A stretch of DNA of 21,320 bases from a virus: positions 1 through 21,320 of the IMG/VR virus record IMGVR_UViG_3300027849_000577. The stretch is one strand, 5' to 3'. Shown here one piece after another: positions 7,225-12,657 of the stretch (positions within the stretch are counted from its first letter, which is position 1; every line of letters starts with the position of its first letter). The translations under genes were made by a program, and so were the position numbers. Under the pieces are notes generated by a model. The model was not told the origin of the DNA and did no database searches. It worked only from the letters and a program-made list of their open reading frames with translations.

Positions 7225-8340
7225 ATGCAGAAACCATTTGACTTAACAAAGTTCAGAACAGGAATCACGAAAAGTATCGCTGGCATCAGTGCTGGCTTCC
7301 ATGATCCGCAAGACTGGATATCAACTGGTAACTACACTCTTAACTACCTAATTAGTGGGGACTTCCAAAAGGGAGTTCCTTTGGGTAAAGTAAGTGTATT
7401 TGCAGGTGAGTCTGGCTCGGGTAAATCGTTTATCTGTTCAGGTAACTTAGTGCGTAATGCACAACAACAAGGCTGTCAAGTAGTATTGTTTGACAGTGAG
7501 AATGCACTAGATGAAGACTGGCTACAAGCATTGGGCGTTGATACAACTCCTGAGAAATTGTTGAAGATTGGCGTTTCGATGATTGACGATGTAGCAAAGA
7601 CAATTAGTGACTTTGTAAAAGACTATAAGTCTAACTATGGTGACCTACCATATGCAGAGCAACCTAAATTACTATTCGTAGTGGATAGTTTAGGAATGTT
7701 GCTTACACCTACCGATGTTGCACAGTTTGAAAAAGGCGACATGAAAGGTGATATGGGTAGAAAGCCTAAGGCATTAACAGCCCTAGTTAGAAATACAGTT
7801 AACCAACTAGCACCACATCCAATTGGACTTGTTGCAACTAACCATACATACGCATCGCAAGATATGTTTGACCCTGATGATAAGATATCAGGTGGACAAG
7901 GATTTGTATATGCTTCAAGTATTGTGGTAGCAATGAAGAAGTTGAAACTGAAAGAAGACGAGGATGGGAATAAAGTTAGTACTGTACAAGGTATTAGAGC
8001 GGCATGTAAAGTAGTGAAAACTCGTTACAGCAAACCGTTTGAAAGTGTACAGATTAAAATCCCATACGAATCAGGAATGAATCCTTACTCAGGCATTTTA
8101 GAATTACTTGAGCAGAAAGGAATTGTTACTAAAGTCGGAAATAAACTACAATACATCTCACCTGTTACAGGCGAAGAGATTAAAGAGTTTAGAAAGCAGT
8201 GGACTGAAGAACGCCTACAAGTAGTAATGGATGAGTGGAATCACATTCCAGACGTTGTTGAAACTGACGACATCTCGGATTTAGTTGATGACGAAACCTT
8301 AGTAGATGATCCTACACAACACGAAGAAGGAGTAGCATAA
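7225..8340 (+). CDS. uvsX: RecA-like recombinase UvsX
   Basis: A 371-residue strand-exchange ATPase, the phage RecA/Rad51 equivalent, which forms filaments on gp32-coated single-stranded DNA with help from UvsY. Walker A is GESGSGKS (61-68); Walker B is LLFVVDSLGML (about 149-159); the DSENALD segment near 90 and ATNHTYASQD near 205-215 match the core of phage recombinases. The C-terminus is acidic (DDISDLVDDETLVDD), as usual in UvsX. AAGGAG precedes ATG 7225. The gene follows gp32 by 10 nt and its TAA shares a base with the next ATG (TAATG), so gp32-uvsX-ORF76-uvsY form one recombination operon. Confidence 0.97.
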   Translation: MQKPFDLTKFRTGITKSIAGISAGFHDPQDWISTGNYTLNYLISGDFQKGVPLGKVSVFAGESGSGKSFICSGNLVRNAQQQGCQVVLFDSENALDEDWLQALGVDTTPEKLLKIGVSMIDDVAKTISDFVKDYKSNYGDLPYAEQPKLLFVVDSLGMLLTPTDVAQFEKGDMKGDMGRKPKALTALVRNTVNQLAPHPIGLVATNHTYASQDMFDPDDKISGGQGFVYASSIVVAMKKLKLKEDEDGNKVSTVQGIRAACKVVKTRYSKPFESVQIKIPYESGMNPYSGILELLEQKGIVTKVGNKLQYISPVTGEEIKEFRKQWTEERLQVVMDEWNHIPDVVETDDISDLVDDETLVDDPTQHEEGVA

Positions 8341-8570
8341 TGAATCCTGATATTTTACTTTTAGTAAGTGTCTGGGACACTGTTAAGCACTATGTTCCTA
8401 AGAAAGATCGTGTTGAAGCGGCAGAACACCTAGTTAGAGTTTTCGATGAGGAAGCAGACCTAGGAAATATTGAAGATGAAGTGGGTACTTTTGATGCTGT
8501 ATTAAAAACAGCAGTAACAGGACACTTTGCATTCGATGAAGAAGAAACCGAAGATGGCGAGTGGGATTAG
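8340..8570 (+). CDS. Small acidic protein between uvsX and uvsY
   Basis: A 76-residue acidic protein, translationally coupled to uvsX by TAATG overlap. It has an amphipathic helical N-terminal part (LLVSVWDTVKHYVPKKDRVEAAEHLVRVF) and a strongly acidic tail (DEEETEDGEWD). It looks like the small unnamed proteins commonly found at this place in marine T4-like phages. A role in recombination regulation is possible from position only. Three nucleotides separate its stop from uvsY. Confidence 0.8.
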   Translation: MNPDILLLVSVWDTVKHYVPKKDRVEAAEHLVRVFDEEADLGNIEDEVGTFDAVLKTAVTGHFAFDEEETEDGEWD

Positions 8571-8573
8571 ATA

Positions 8574-9035
8574 ATGGCGGGATGGTTCAATTCAGTAATA
8601 GCTGACTTAGGCAAAATAGTTGATTCGATTGACTATTTTGAGAATGAGTTAGACGAAGCCAAGTACGAATGTCATATCAAGGGGAGTCTGGAGAAAGCCA
8701 GCTCTTCCCTTCCTGGCATCACTGAACACCGTTTCAATCAGCTACAAGAGATTGAAGCAATCCTGGAACACTTGAACATTGAGCTTCGTAAAGAACGTTC
8801 AATAGTGTTTAGAAAATATCTAGAACATTATAATAGAACACTTAGCAGTAGAGATGCTGAAAAGTTTGTTGATAGTGAGGACAGTGTTATCAACCTAACG
8901 CACCTCACTAATCAATACGGTCTATTGCGTAACAGGTATCTTGGCATAATGAAAGGCTTAGATACTAAACAGTGGCAAATAGGTCACATCACAAGACTGC
9001 GAACAGCAGGCATGGAAGATATAGTTATATCGTAA
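8574..9035 (+). CDS. uvsY: Recombination mediator UvsY
   Basis: A 153-residue helical protein in the size range of T4 UvsY (137 residues), which loads UvsX onto gp32-covered DNA. The C-terminal block WQIGHITRLRTAGMEDIVIS is the most characteristic part: marine UvsY proteins end in a similar RxAGMEDI segment. The middle consists of long charged helices (HRFNQLQEIEAILEHLNIELRKERS). It directly follows uvsX and the 76-residue gene. No strong ribosome-binding site is seen, suggesting translational coupling. Its last base overlaps the ATG of the next gene (TAATG). Confidence 0.88.
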   Translation: MAGWFNSVIADLGKIVDSIDYFENELDEAKYECHIKGSLEKASSSLPGITEHRFNQLQEIEAILEHLNIELRKERSIVFRKYLEHYNRTLSSRDAEKFVDSEDSVINLTHLTNQYGLLRNRYLGIMKGLDTKQWQIGHITRLRTAGMEDIVIS

Positions 9036-10027
9036 TGAAAGATATTATTGATCTGGCGCAAGTATACAACACAAATACCGTCAGTAGACAATATCTTATA
9101 CCGTGGATATCTGAGAAGTTAGGCATCCACGATAATTACGTTATAGTTCACTGTGATATAATTCACAAACCACTAAGTGTAATTAATCGCTTTGACACAA
9201 TAATATTAGACGCGAGTCATAACCCAATGGATGATATCAAAGCGTTTCGAGGTCGAGTCCAAACATTTATTGATAAGCATAAAAACAAGAAGGTGATAGT
9301 ACTTAGCGATGACGCTAACGAACAGTATTATACTTCTTACTTCCATTTGCCATACAGTCAGTTAGTATACCCGATTGAAGAAAAGCCTATAAAATATAAA
9401 TTTTCTTGTTTGAACTCTGTTCCTAAAATACACAGACTAATTACACTGAATAAAATTTATCAGCATAACTTACAAGATTCTGTGTTTCATAGTTTTCTTT
9501 GGGATAAGCAACAGCATTCTAGAAATCACTTGCAGTCAGATTATTGGAAACAGGATATCATAGACTTCATTGATGAGTACGAATACTTTATGCAGACGAT
9601 ACAGCATAAATGTCCTATTATTATAGACGATATTAAAATACCATATCTTAATGACCACACTGTAAGTAGCCCAGCATATAATGAAACAGCATTGAATGTT
9701 ATAACTGAGAGTTCGTGTGTACGTCTGTTCTTTTCAGAGAAAACATGGAAGCCTATATATTCAGGGCAGTTGTTTTTATCAATAAATGCTCCAGGCTCTA
9801 TTAAAAAACTAGAGCAGTTTGGGTTTGATGTTTTTAGGGACTTAATAGACCATTCTTATGATGAAGAAACTGACTTGGTAAAACGTGTTAATTCTTGTGT
9901 TAACGAAATGGGTCGATTAAATGATGATATAGTAGATATATACCATCGTACAGCACTCAGGCGTAAGAATAACTTTTTGCATCTGCAAAGCAATGAATTT
10001 AAGCAACTTGTTGAGATAAGCGTGTGA
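9035..10027 (+). CDS. Conserved phage protein with a SEKTWKP motif, possibly glycosyltransferase-like
   Basis: A 330-residue protein. ATG 9035 is chosen because it overlaps the uvsY stop (TAATG); the longer frame from 8972 would lie inside uvsY. The N-terminal half has alternating strands and helices (VIVHCDII, DTIILDAS, KVIVLSDD) like a Rossmann-type domain. The C-terminal half carries FFSEKTWKPIYSGQLFLS, then a GF-containing segment and LIDHSYDEE. The (S/T)EKxxxP pattern resembles the nucleotide-sugar-binding region of some fucosyltransferase-like (GT10-type) enzymes and of unnamed phage proteins. I treat the enzymatic assignment as a hypothesis. The gene is coupled to the next by GTGA overlap. 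Confidence 0.8.
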   Translation: MKDIIDLAQVYNTNTVSRQYLIPWISEKLGIHDNYVIVHCDIIHKPLSVINRFDTIILDASHNPMDDIKAFRGRVQTFIDKHKNKKVIVLSDDANEQYYTSYFHLPYSQLVYPIEEKPIKYKFSCLNSVPKIHRLITLNKIYQHNLQDSVFHSFLWDKQQHSRNHLQSDYWKQDIIDFIDEYEYFMQTIQHKCPIIIDDIKIPYLNDHTVSSPAYNETALNVITESSCVRLFFSEKTWKPIYSGQLFLSINAPGSIKKLEQFGFDVFRDLIDHSYDEETDLVKRVNSCVNEMGRLNDDIVDIYHRTALRRKNNFLHLQSNEFKQLVEISV

Positions 10028-10419
10028 TCTATGTATACTTCACAGGTAGAATAAAAGACAAACGAAAAATTATAGAAGCATCTGAACTTATGTTAGCAGA
10101 GTTATGTGTTAACTGTGACTATGATGTTGACATTGACGTTTGTCTTTTACGACACTTAGACCAGCAAATGGCAGGCTATTGTTGGGGCGATGCAGAAATG
10201 ATACATATAGAGATAGCTAGAAACAGTGAAGGTACTAAGTTTATGCGTGATGACATATTATTGCATCTTACCCATGAGCTAGTACATGCTAAACAATTGA
10301 TTGAAAAGCAGTTTGAACCCCGAGCAACTCCAGGTATACCATATATGGAACTACCGTGGGAGCAAGAGGCATTTGGGCTAGAAGAAGAATTGTGTAAAAA
10401 ATACTTCAAAATAGGTTGA
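10024..10419 (+). CDS. Putative zinc metallopeptidase-like protein (HExxH)
   Basis: A 131-residue protein starting with GTG at 10024, overlapping the previous TGA. It contains HLTHELVHAKQ (81-91), an HExxH zinc-binding signature (His84, Glu85, His88). A third ligand could be one of the Glu residues in LPWEQEAFGLEEEL (about 113-126), as in gluzincin-like or SprT-like minimal peptidases. No signal peptide, so it would act in the cytoplasm or virion. The size is much below typical secreted metalloproteases. Hydrolytic activity is inferred from the motif only. Its 3' end overlaps the -35 element of the next promoter. Confidence 0.8.
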   Translation: MIYVYFTGRIKDKRKIIEASELMLAELCVNCDYDVDIDVCLLRHLDQQMAGYCWGDAEMIHIEIARNSEGTKFMRDDILLHLTHELVHAKQLIEKQFEPRATPGIPYMELPWEQEAFGLEEELCKKYFKIG

Positions 10420-10445
10420 CTTATGCTTACTATCGATGCTATACT
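10416..10445 (+). promoter_or_regulatory. Sigma-70-type promoter for the 61-residue gene and dexA
   Basis: TTGACT (10416-10421), an 18-nt spacer and TATACT (10440-10445), with the upstream ATAGG resembling the AAAGG seen at other promoters here. The -35 begins at the stop codon of the preceding gene. Expected start near 10452. Confidence 0.75.
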
Positions 10446-10460
10446 ATACGGGTAGTATTT

Positions 10461-10468
10461 AATAAATA
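10461..10468 (+). promoter_or_regulatory. AATAAATA octamer before the 61-residue gene
   Basis: AATAAATA directly precedes the ribosome-binding site AAGGAG of the gene at 10482. A late transcript from here would start around 10474 and lose that site, so a promoter role is doubtful. Confidence 0.25.
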
Positions 10469-10481
10469 AGGAGACATTTAC

Positions 10482-10667
10482 ATGACCACAATTAATAATA
10501 CAAGCGATGATTTTCTGTTTACTTACGAATCAGCAAGACCCTACAATGAAAACTTCACTGACTGGCGCCTTAAGAACAGTGCTGAACGTTCAGCATACAG
10601 CGAGAAGCAGTTGACACCAGTCGAAGCTGAAGCAATTTTTGACAAACTATTTGGACAATATAAGTAA
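10482..10667 (+). CDS. Small hypothetical protein
   Basis: A 61-residue, mildly acidic protein with no recognised domain. It has a strong AAGGAG ribosome-binding site 8 nt before ATG 10482 and its own sigma-70-type promoter, which supports real expression. Aromatic residues cluster early (DDFLFTYESARPYNENF) and the C-terminus forms a probable helix (TPVEAEAIFDKLFGQYK). The TAA overlaps the ATG of the dexA-like gene (TAATG), indicating coupled translation. Function unknown. Confidence 0.75.
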   Translation: MTTINNTSDDFLFTYESARPYNENFTDWRLKNSAERSAYSEKQLTPVEAEAIFDKLFGQYK

Positions 10668-11215
10668 TGACAACTCATGCAATGATTGATATCGAGACGT
10701 TAGGCACTAAGCCTGATGCTGTAGTTTTAACTATTGGCGGTGTTAAGTTTGACCCGTATACTAGTGAAGAACCGCACACTCCCTTTAGTGTAAGATTAGA
10801 CATTGATGAGCAAACTGCCCAAGGACGGGTAGTTGACCCTAACACTATTGAGTGGTGGGGCAAACAAGATAAAGCAATACAGGACGAAGCGTTTTCAGAC
10901 GAGAATAGGACTCCTGTGTTGACTTTTATTGCAGACCTTAACAAGTGGTTAGTTGGCACAGAACTTAAATGGGCCCAAGGATCACGATTTGACTACGGTA
11001 TCCTAGAGAACCTAATTGACCAGTTTGGACAGCATAAGAATTGGGCATATTGGCAAGAAGCTGATAGCAGGACACTAGGGCAATTAGTGCCTAGAGACTT
11101 GCGTAAAGACGATTCAGGCACTCAAAAGGACTTGCACTCAGCACTCGCTGATGCATACAACCAAGCAGTAGCAGTACAAAAAGCATATAAGCACCTAAAT
11201 ATCACCCAAGATTAA
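10667..11215 (+). CDS. dexA: DexA-like 3'-5' exonuclease (DEDDh family)
   Basis: A 182-residue RNase H-fold exonuclease. ExoI is Asp8 and Glu10 in MIDIETLG; ExoII is Asp109 in RFDYGIL; ExoIII is His157 and Asp162 in LHSALADAYNQA, giving a full DEDDh set. The pattern TIGGVKFDP and WWGKQDKAI match the T4 DexA / Rv2179c-like exoribonuclease group (family PF16473 by my recollection). T4 DexA is 227 residues, so this is compact. It probably degrades single-stranded DNA or RNA ends during host-genome breakdown or recombination. Translation is coupled to the 61-residue gene. A 177-bp gap with two promoters follows. Confidence 0.85.
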   Translation: MTTHAMIDIETLGTKPDAVVLTIGGVKFDPYTSEEPHTPFSVRLDIDEQTAQGRVVDPNTIEWWGKQDKAIQDEAFSDENRTPVLTFIADLNKWLVGTELKWAQGSRFDYGILENLIDQFGQHKNWAYWQEADSRTLGQLVPRDLRKDDSGTQKDLHSALADAYNQAVAVQKAYKHLNITQD

Positions 11216-11235
11216 CCAGAAAGATTGGTAAAAGG

Positions 11236-11264
11236 TTGACATAGGGTCGTATTGACTGTATAAT
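11236..11264 (+). promoter_or_regulatory. Consensus promoter, first of a tandem pair
   Basis: TTGACA (11236-11241), 17-nt spacer, TATAAT (11259-11264), preceded by GGTAAAAGG. It lies 86 bp upstream of an almost identical promoter. No open frame with a ribosome-binding site fits between the two, so both probably drive the AAA+ gene. Confidence 0.9.
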
Positions 11265-11321
11265 ATATACATATTAAACAATAAAGGACAGGAAAAAAGT
11301 TCAATAAAACTGGTAAAAAGG

Positions 11322-11350
11322 TTGACATGGACCCTAGAATTTAGTATAAT
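11322..11350 (+). promoter_or_regulatory. Consensus promoter, second of a tandem pair
   Basis: TTGACA (11322-11327), 17-nt spacer, TATAAT (11345-11350), preceded by GGTAAAAAGG. Expected start near 11357, just before a perfect hairpin in the leader of the AAA+ gene. Confidence 0.9.
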
Positions 11351-11359
11351 ATACATAAG

Positions 11360-11380
11360 TTAGTAAGAAGGGCTTACTAA
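11360..11380 (+). promoter_or_regulatory. Perfect 8-bp leader hairpin with AAGGG loop
   Basis: TTAGTAAG (11360-11367) pairs exactly with CTTACTAA (11373-11380) around the loop AAGGG. It would be the first structure in the mRNA from the proximal promoter. It could stabilise the 5' end or serve as a protein-binding operator; the purine loop resembles a ribosome-binding site but lies about 20 nt from the first ATG. Confidence 0.6.
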
Positions 11381-11386
11381 TAAATA
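11379..11386 (+). promoter_or_regulatory. AATAAATA octamer before the AAA+ gene
   Basis: One mismatch from TATAAATA, ending 6 nt before ATG 11393, so a late transcript would start within about one base of the ATG. It overlaps the hairpin arm and lies in AT-rich DNA, so chance is possible. Confidence 0.35.
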
Positions 11387-11392
11387 ATCATA

Positions 11393-12460
11393 ATGTCGGG
11401 GATGACTAATATGACAAACTTGAAGAAAAACAAACTAAGCTATGTAAAGATTAAGGCTGGTACTTACCGTAAAAACGATATCGTTGATACAGTATTTCCC
11501 ATCATTAAGCCACTTAACATTGGCAAGAAAGGCGCATTCATTACTGTAAACGGTAGTGAAGTAATGGGAGACCAGTTCGCTAGTATAAGAGTACTAATTG
11601 AAGATCCAACAATGGATTTAGAATATGTAACTCCTAGTGTATATGCAGATCAACCAAAAATTGACCTGGAGCCTAAGAAAGAAGAGAATGACGAAGAAGC
11701 TATTGAGCGTATCAGAGAACGTTTTGATATCCTTGATAGAATGACACATGCTGTAGCAGAAGGTACAGTACGTGGTATGATTGTTAGTGGTCCTCCAGGA
11801 GTTGGTAAATCTTATGGTGTAGAAACTGTACTAGAAGATTACGATATGCTTACTGAGGTTGCTGGCAAGCCTGCAAGAACTGAAGTAGTAAAAGGTTCGG
11901 TAACACCGATTGGTTTGTTCCAAACACTTTATAACAATTCATCTGCTGGTAACATACTAGTATTTGATGATTGTGATAGTGTGTTATTTGATGAAGTATG
12001 TTTGAACATGCTTAAAGCAACTTTGGATTCAGGCAAGAAGCGTTACATTACTTGGAAGTCAGAATCTAACGCATTGCGAAGAGAAGGCATTCCAGACAGA
12101 TTTGAGTTCAAAGGTGGTTGTATCTTTATTACTAACGTTGATTTTGAGAACGTTCGTAGCAAGAAGATTAAGGATCATTTGGCGGCATTGATGTCTAGGT
12201 GTCACTACTTGGATCTTACAATGAACTCTACAAGAGATAAGTTCTTGAGGATTAACCAGATTGTTAAAGATGGTATGCTTGATGAATACAAGTTCGGCGA
12301 AGATGGTGACACGGAAGTCATTAGCTTTATGACCGAGAACCAAGATGCTCTTAGAGAGATTAGTTTGCGAATGGTTTTGAAGATTGCGGATCTTAGAAAA
12401 ATGGATCCTGCTAACTGGACTAAACTTGCAAGAACTACTTGTATGAAAGGTACAATATAA
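11393..12460 (+). CDS. AAA+ family ATPase
   Basis: A 355-residue AAA+ ATPase. An N-terminal non-ATPase part (1-105) includes the beta-rich segment AFITVNGSEVMGDQFASIRV. The ATPase shows Walker A GPPGVGKS (133-140), Walker B NILVFDDCD (187-195), a sensor-1-like Asn in GGCIFITNVDF and a possible arginine finger in LMSRCH. The phage partner is unknown; marine T4-like phages often carry such a gene with replication genes. Three in-frame ATGs (11393, 11402, 11411) are possible; the GGGG at 11398-11401 could serve the third, at 11411. It is driven by two consensus promoters and followed by hairpins and a terminator, so it forms its own transcription unit. Confidence 0.92.
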   Translation: MSGMTNMTNLKKNKLSYVKIKAGTYRKNDIVDTVFPIIKPLNIGKKGAFITVNGSEVMGDQFASIRVLIEDPTMDLEYVTPSVYADQPKIDLEPKKEENDEEAIERIRERFDILDRMTHAVAEGTVRGMIVSGPPGVGKSYGVETVLEDYDMLTEVAGKPARTEVVKGSVTPIGLFQTLYNNSSAGNILVFDDCDSVLFDEVCLNMLKATLDSGKKRYITWKSESNALRREGIPDRFEFKGGCIFITNVDFENVRSKKIKDHLAALMSRCHYLDLTMNSTRDKFLRINQIVKDGMLDEYKFGEDGDTEVISFMTENQDALREISLRMVLKIADLRKMDPANWTKLARTTCMKGTI

Positions 12461-12481
12461 ACAGAAACACTGACAGTTCCC

Positions 12482-12542
12482 TGGTGCTCGATTGTTAGTC
12501 ATCCCCCAAAGAGAGCACCATATTTGGTCTACTTGTAGACCA
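12482..12542 (+). other. Two stable hairpins between the AAA+ gene and its terminator
   Basis: TGGTGCTC (12482-12489) pairs with GAGCACCA (12513-12520) around a 23-nt loop containing CCCCC. Then TGGTCTAC (12525-12532) and GTAGACCA (12535-12542) form a stem closed as a 7-bp helix with a CTTG tetraloop, a known stable loop type. With the terminator stem this gives three consecutive helices within 90 nt. It may be a structured 3' UTR or a small RNA processed from it. No tRNA T-arm signature is present. Confidence 0.6.
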
Positions 12543-12543
12543 C

Positions 12544-12576
12544 GAAGCCCGGATCCCCTCCGGGCTTCACCTTTTT
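12544..12576 (+). terminator. Rho-independent terminator after the AAA+ gene
   Basis: GAAGCCCGG (12544-12552) pairs perfectly with CCGGGCTTC (12560-12568) around a 7-nt loop, followed after ACC by five T residues (12572-12576). It is GC-rich against an AT-rich background. It insulates the receptor gene from upstream transcription. Confidence 0.88.
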
Positions 12577-12599
12577 CCAAATAAAAAACTAATAAACAC

Positions 12600-12627
12600 T
12601 TGACATCTAGTGTGCTGAGTGTATAAT
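12600..12627 (+). promoter_or_regulatory. Consensus promoter for the TonB-dependent receptor gene
   Basis: TTGACA (12600-12605), 16-nt spacer, TATAAT (12622-12627). Expected start near 12634, only about 25 nt before the ATG. It lies directly after the terminator, so the receptor has independent transcription. Confidence 0.9.
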
Positions 12628-12632
12628 TAGTA

Positions 12633-12648
12633 TTGTGTCATAACACAA
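12633..12648 (+). promoter_or_regulatory. 5'-terminal hairpin adjoining the receptor ribosome-binding site
   Basis: TTGTGT (12633-12638) pairs with ACACAA (12643-12648) around CATA. It would be at the very 5' end of the mRNA, and its last two bases are the first of the AAGGAG ribosome-binding site (12647-12652), so it could stabilise the RNA or modulate initiation. Confidence 0.5.
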
Positions 12649-12657
12649 GGAGAAAAT

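Noticed and set aside
6957-7286. Minus-strand frames across the gp32 hinge rich in repeated SRYW or GAAT units
   Set aside because: They are antisense readings of the 12-bp AAPV repeat and have no promoter or ribosome-binding site. gp32 explains the region.
8972-9034. N-terminal extension of the 330-residue gene into uvsY
   Set aside because: It reads the UvsY C-terminal coding sequence in another frame; the TAATG overlap at 9035 gives a natural coupled start.
12482-12576. Possible tRNA in the hairpin cluster
   Set aside because: There is no acceptor-stem pairing across the region, no GTTCRA-type T-arm and no anticodon-arm arrangement.
12059-12580. 173-residue minus-strand frame overlapping the AAA+ gene end and terminator
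   Set aside because: It would have to be read through the terminator hairpins and lies opposite a well-supported ATPase. It has no ribosome-binding site and low-complexity composition.
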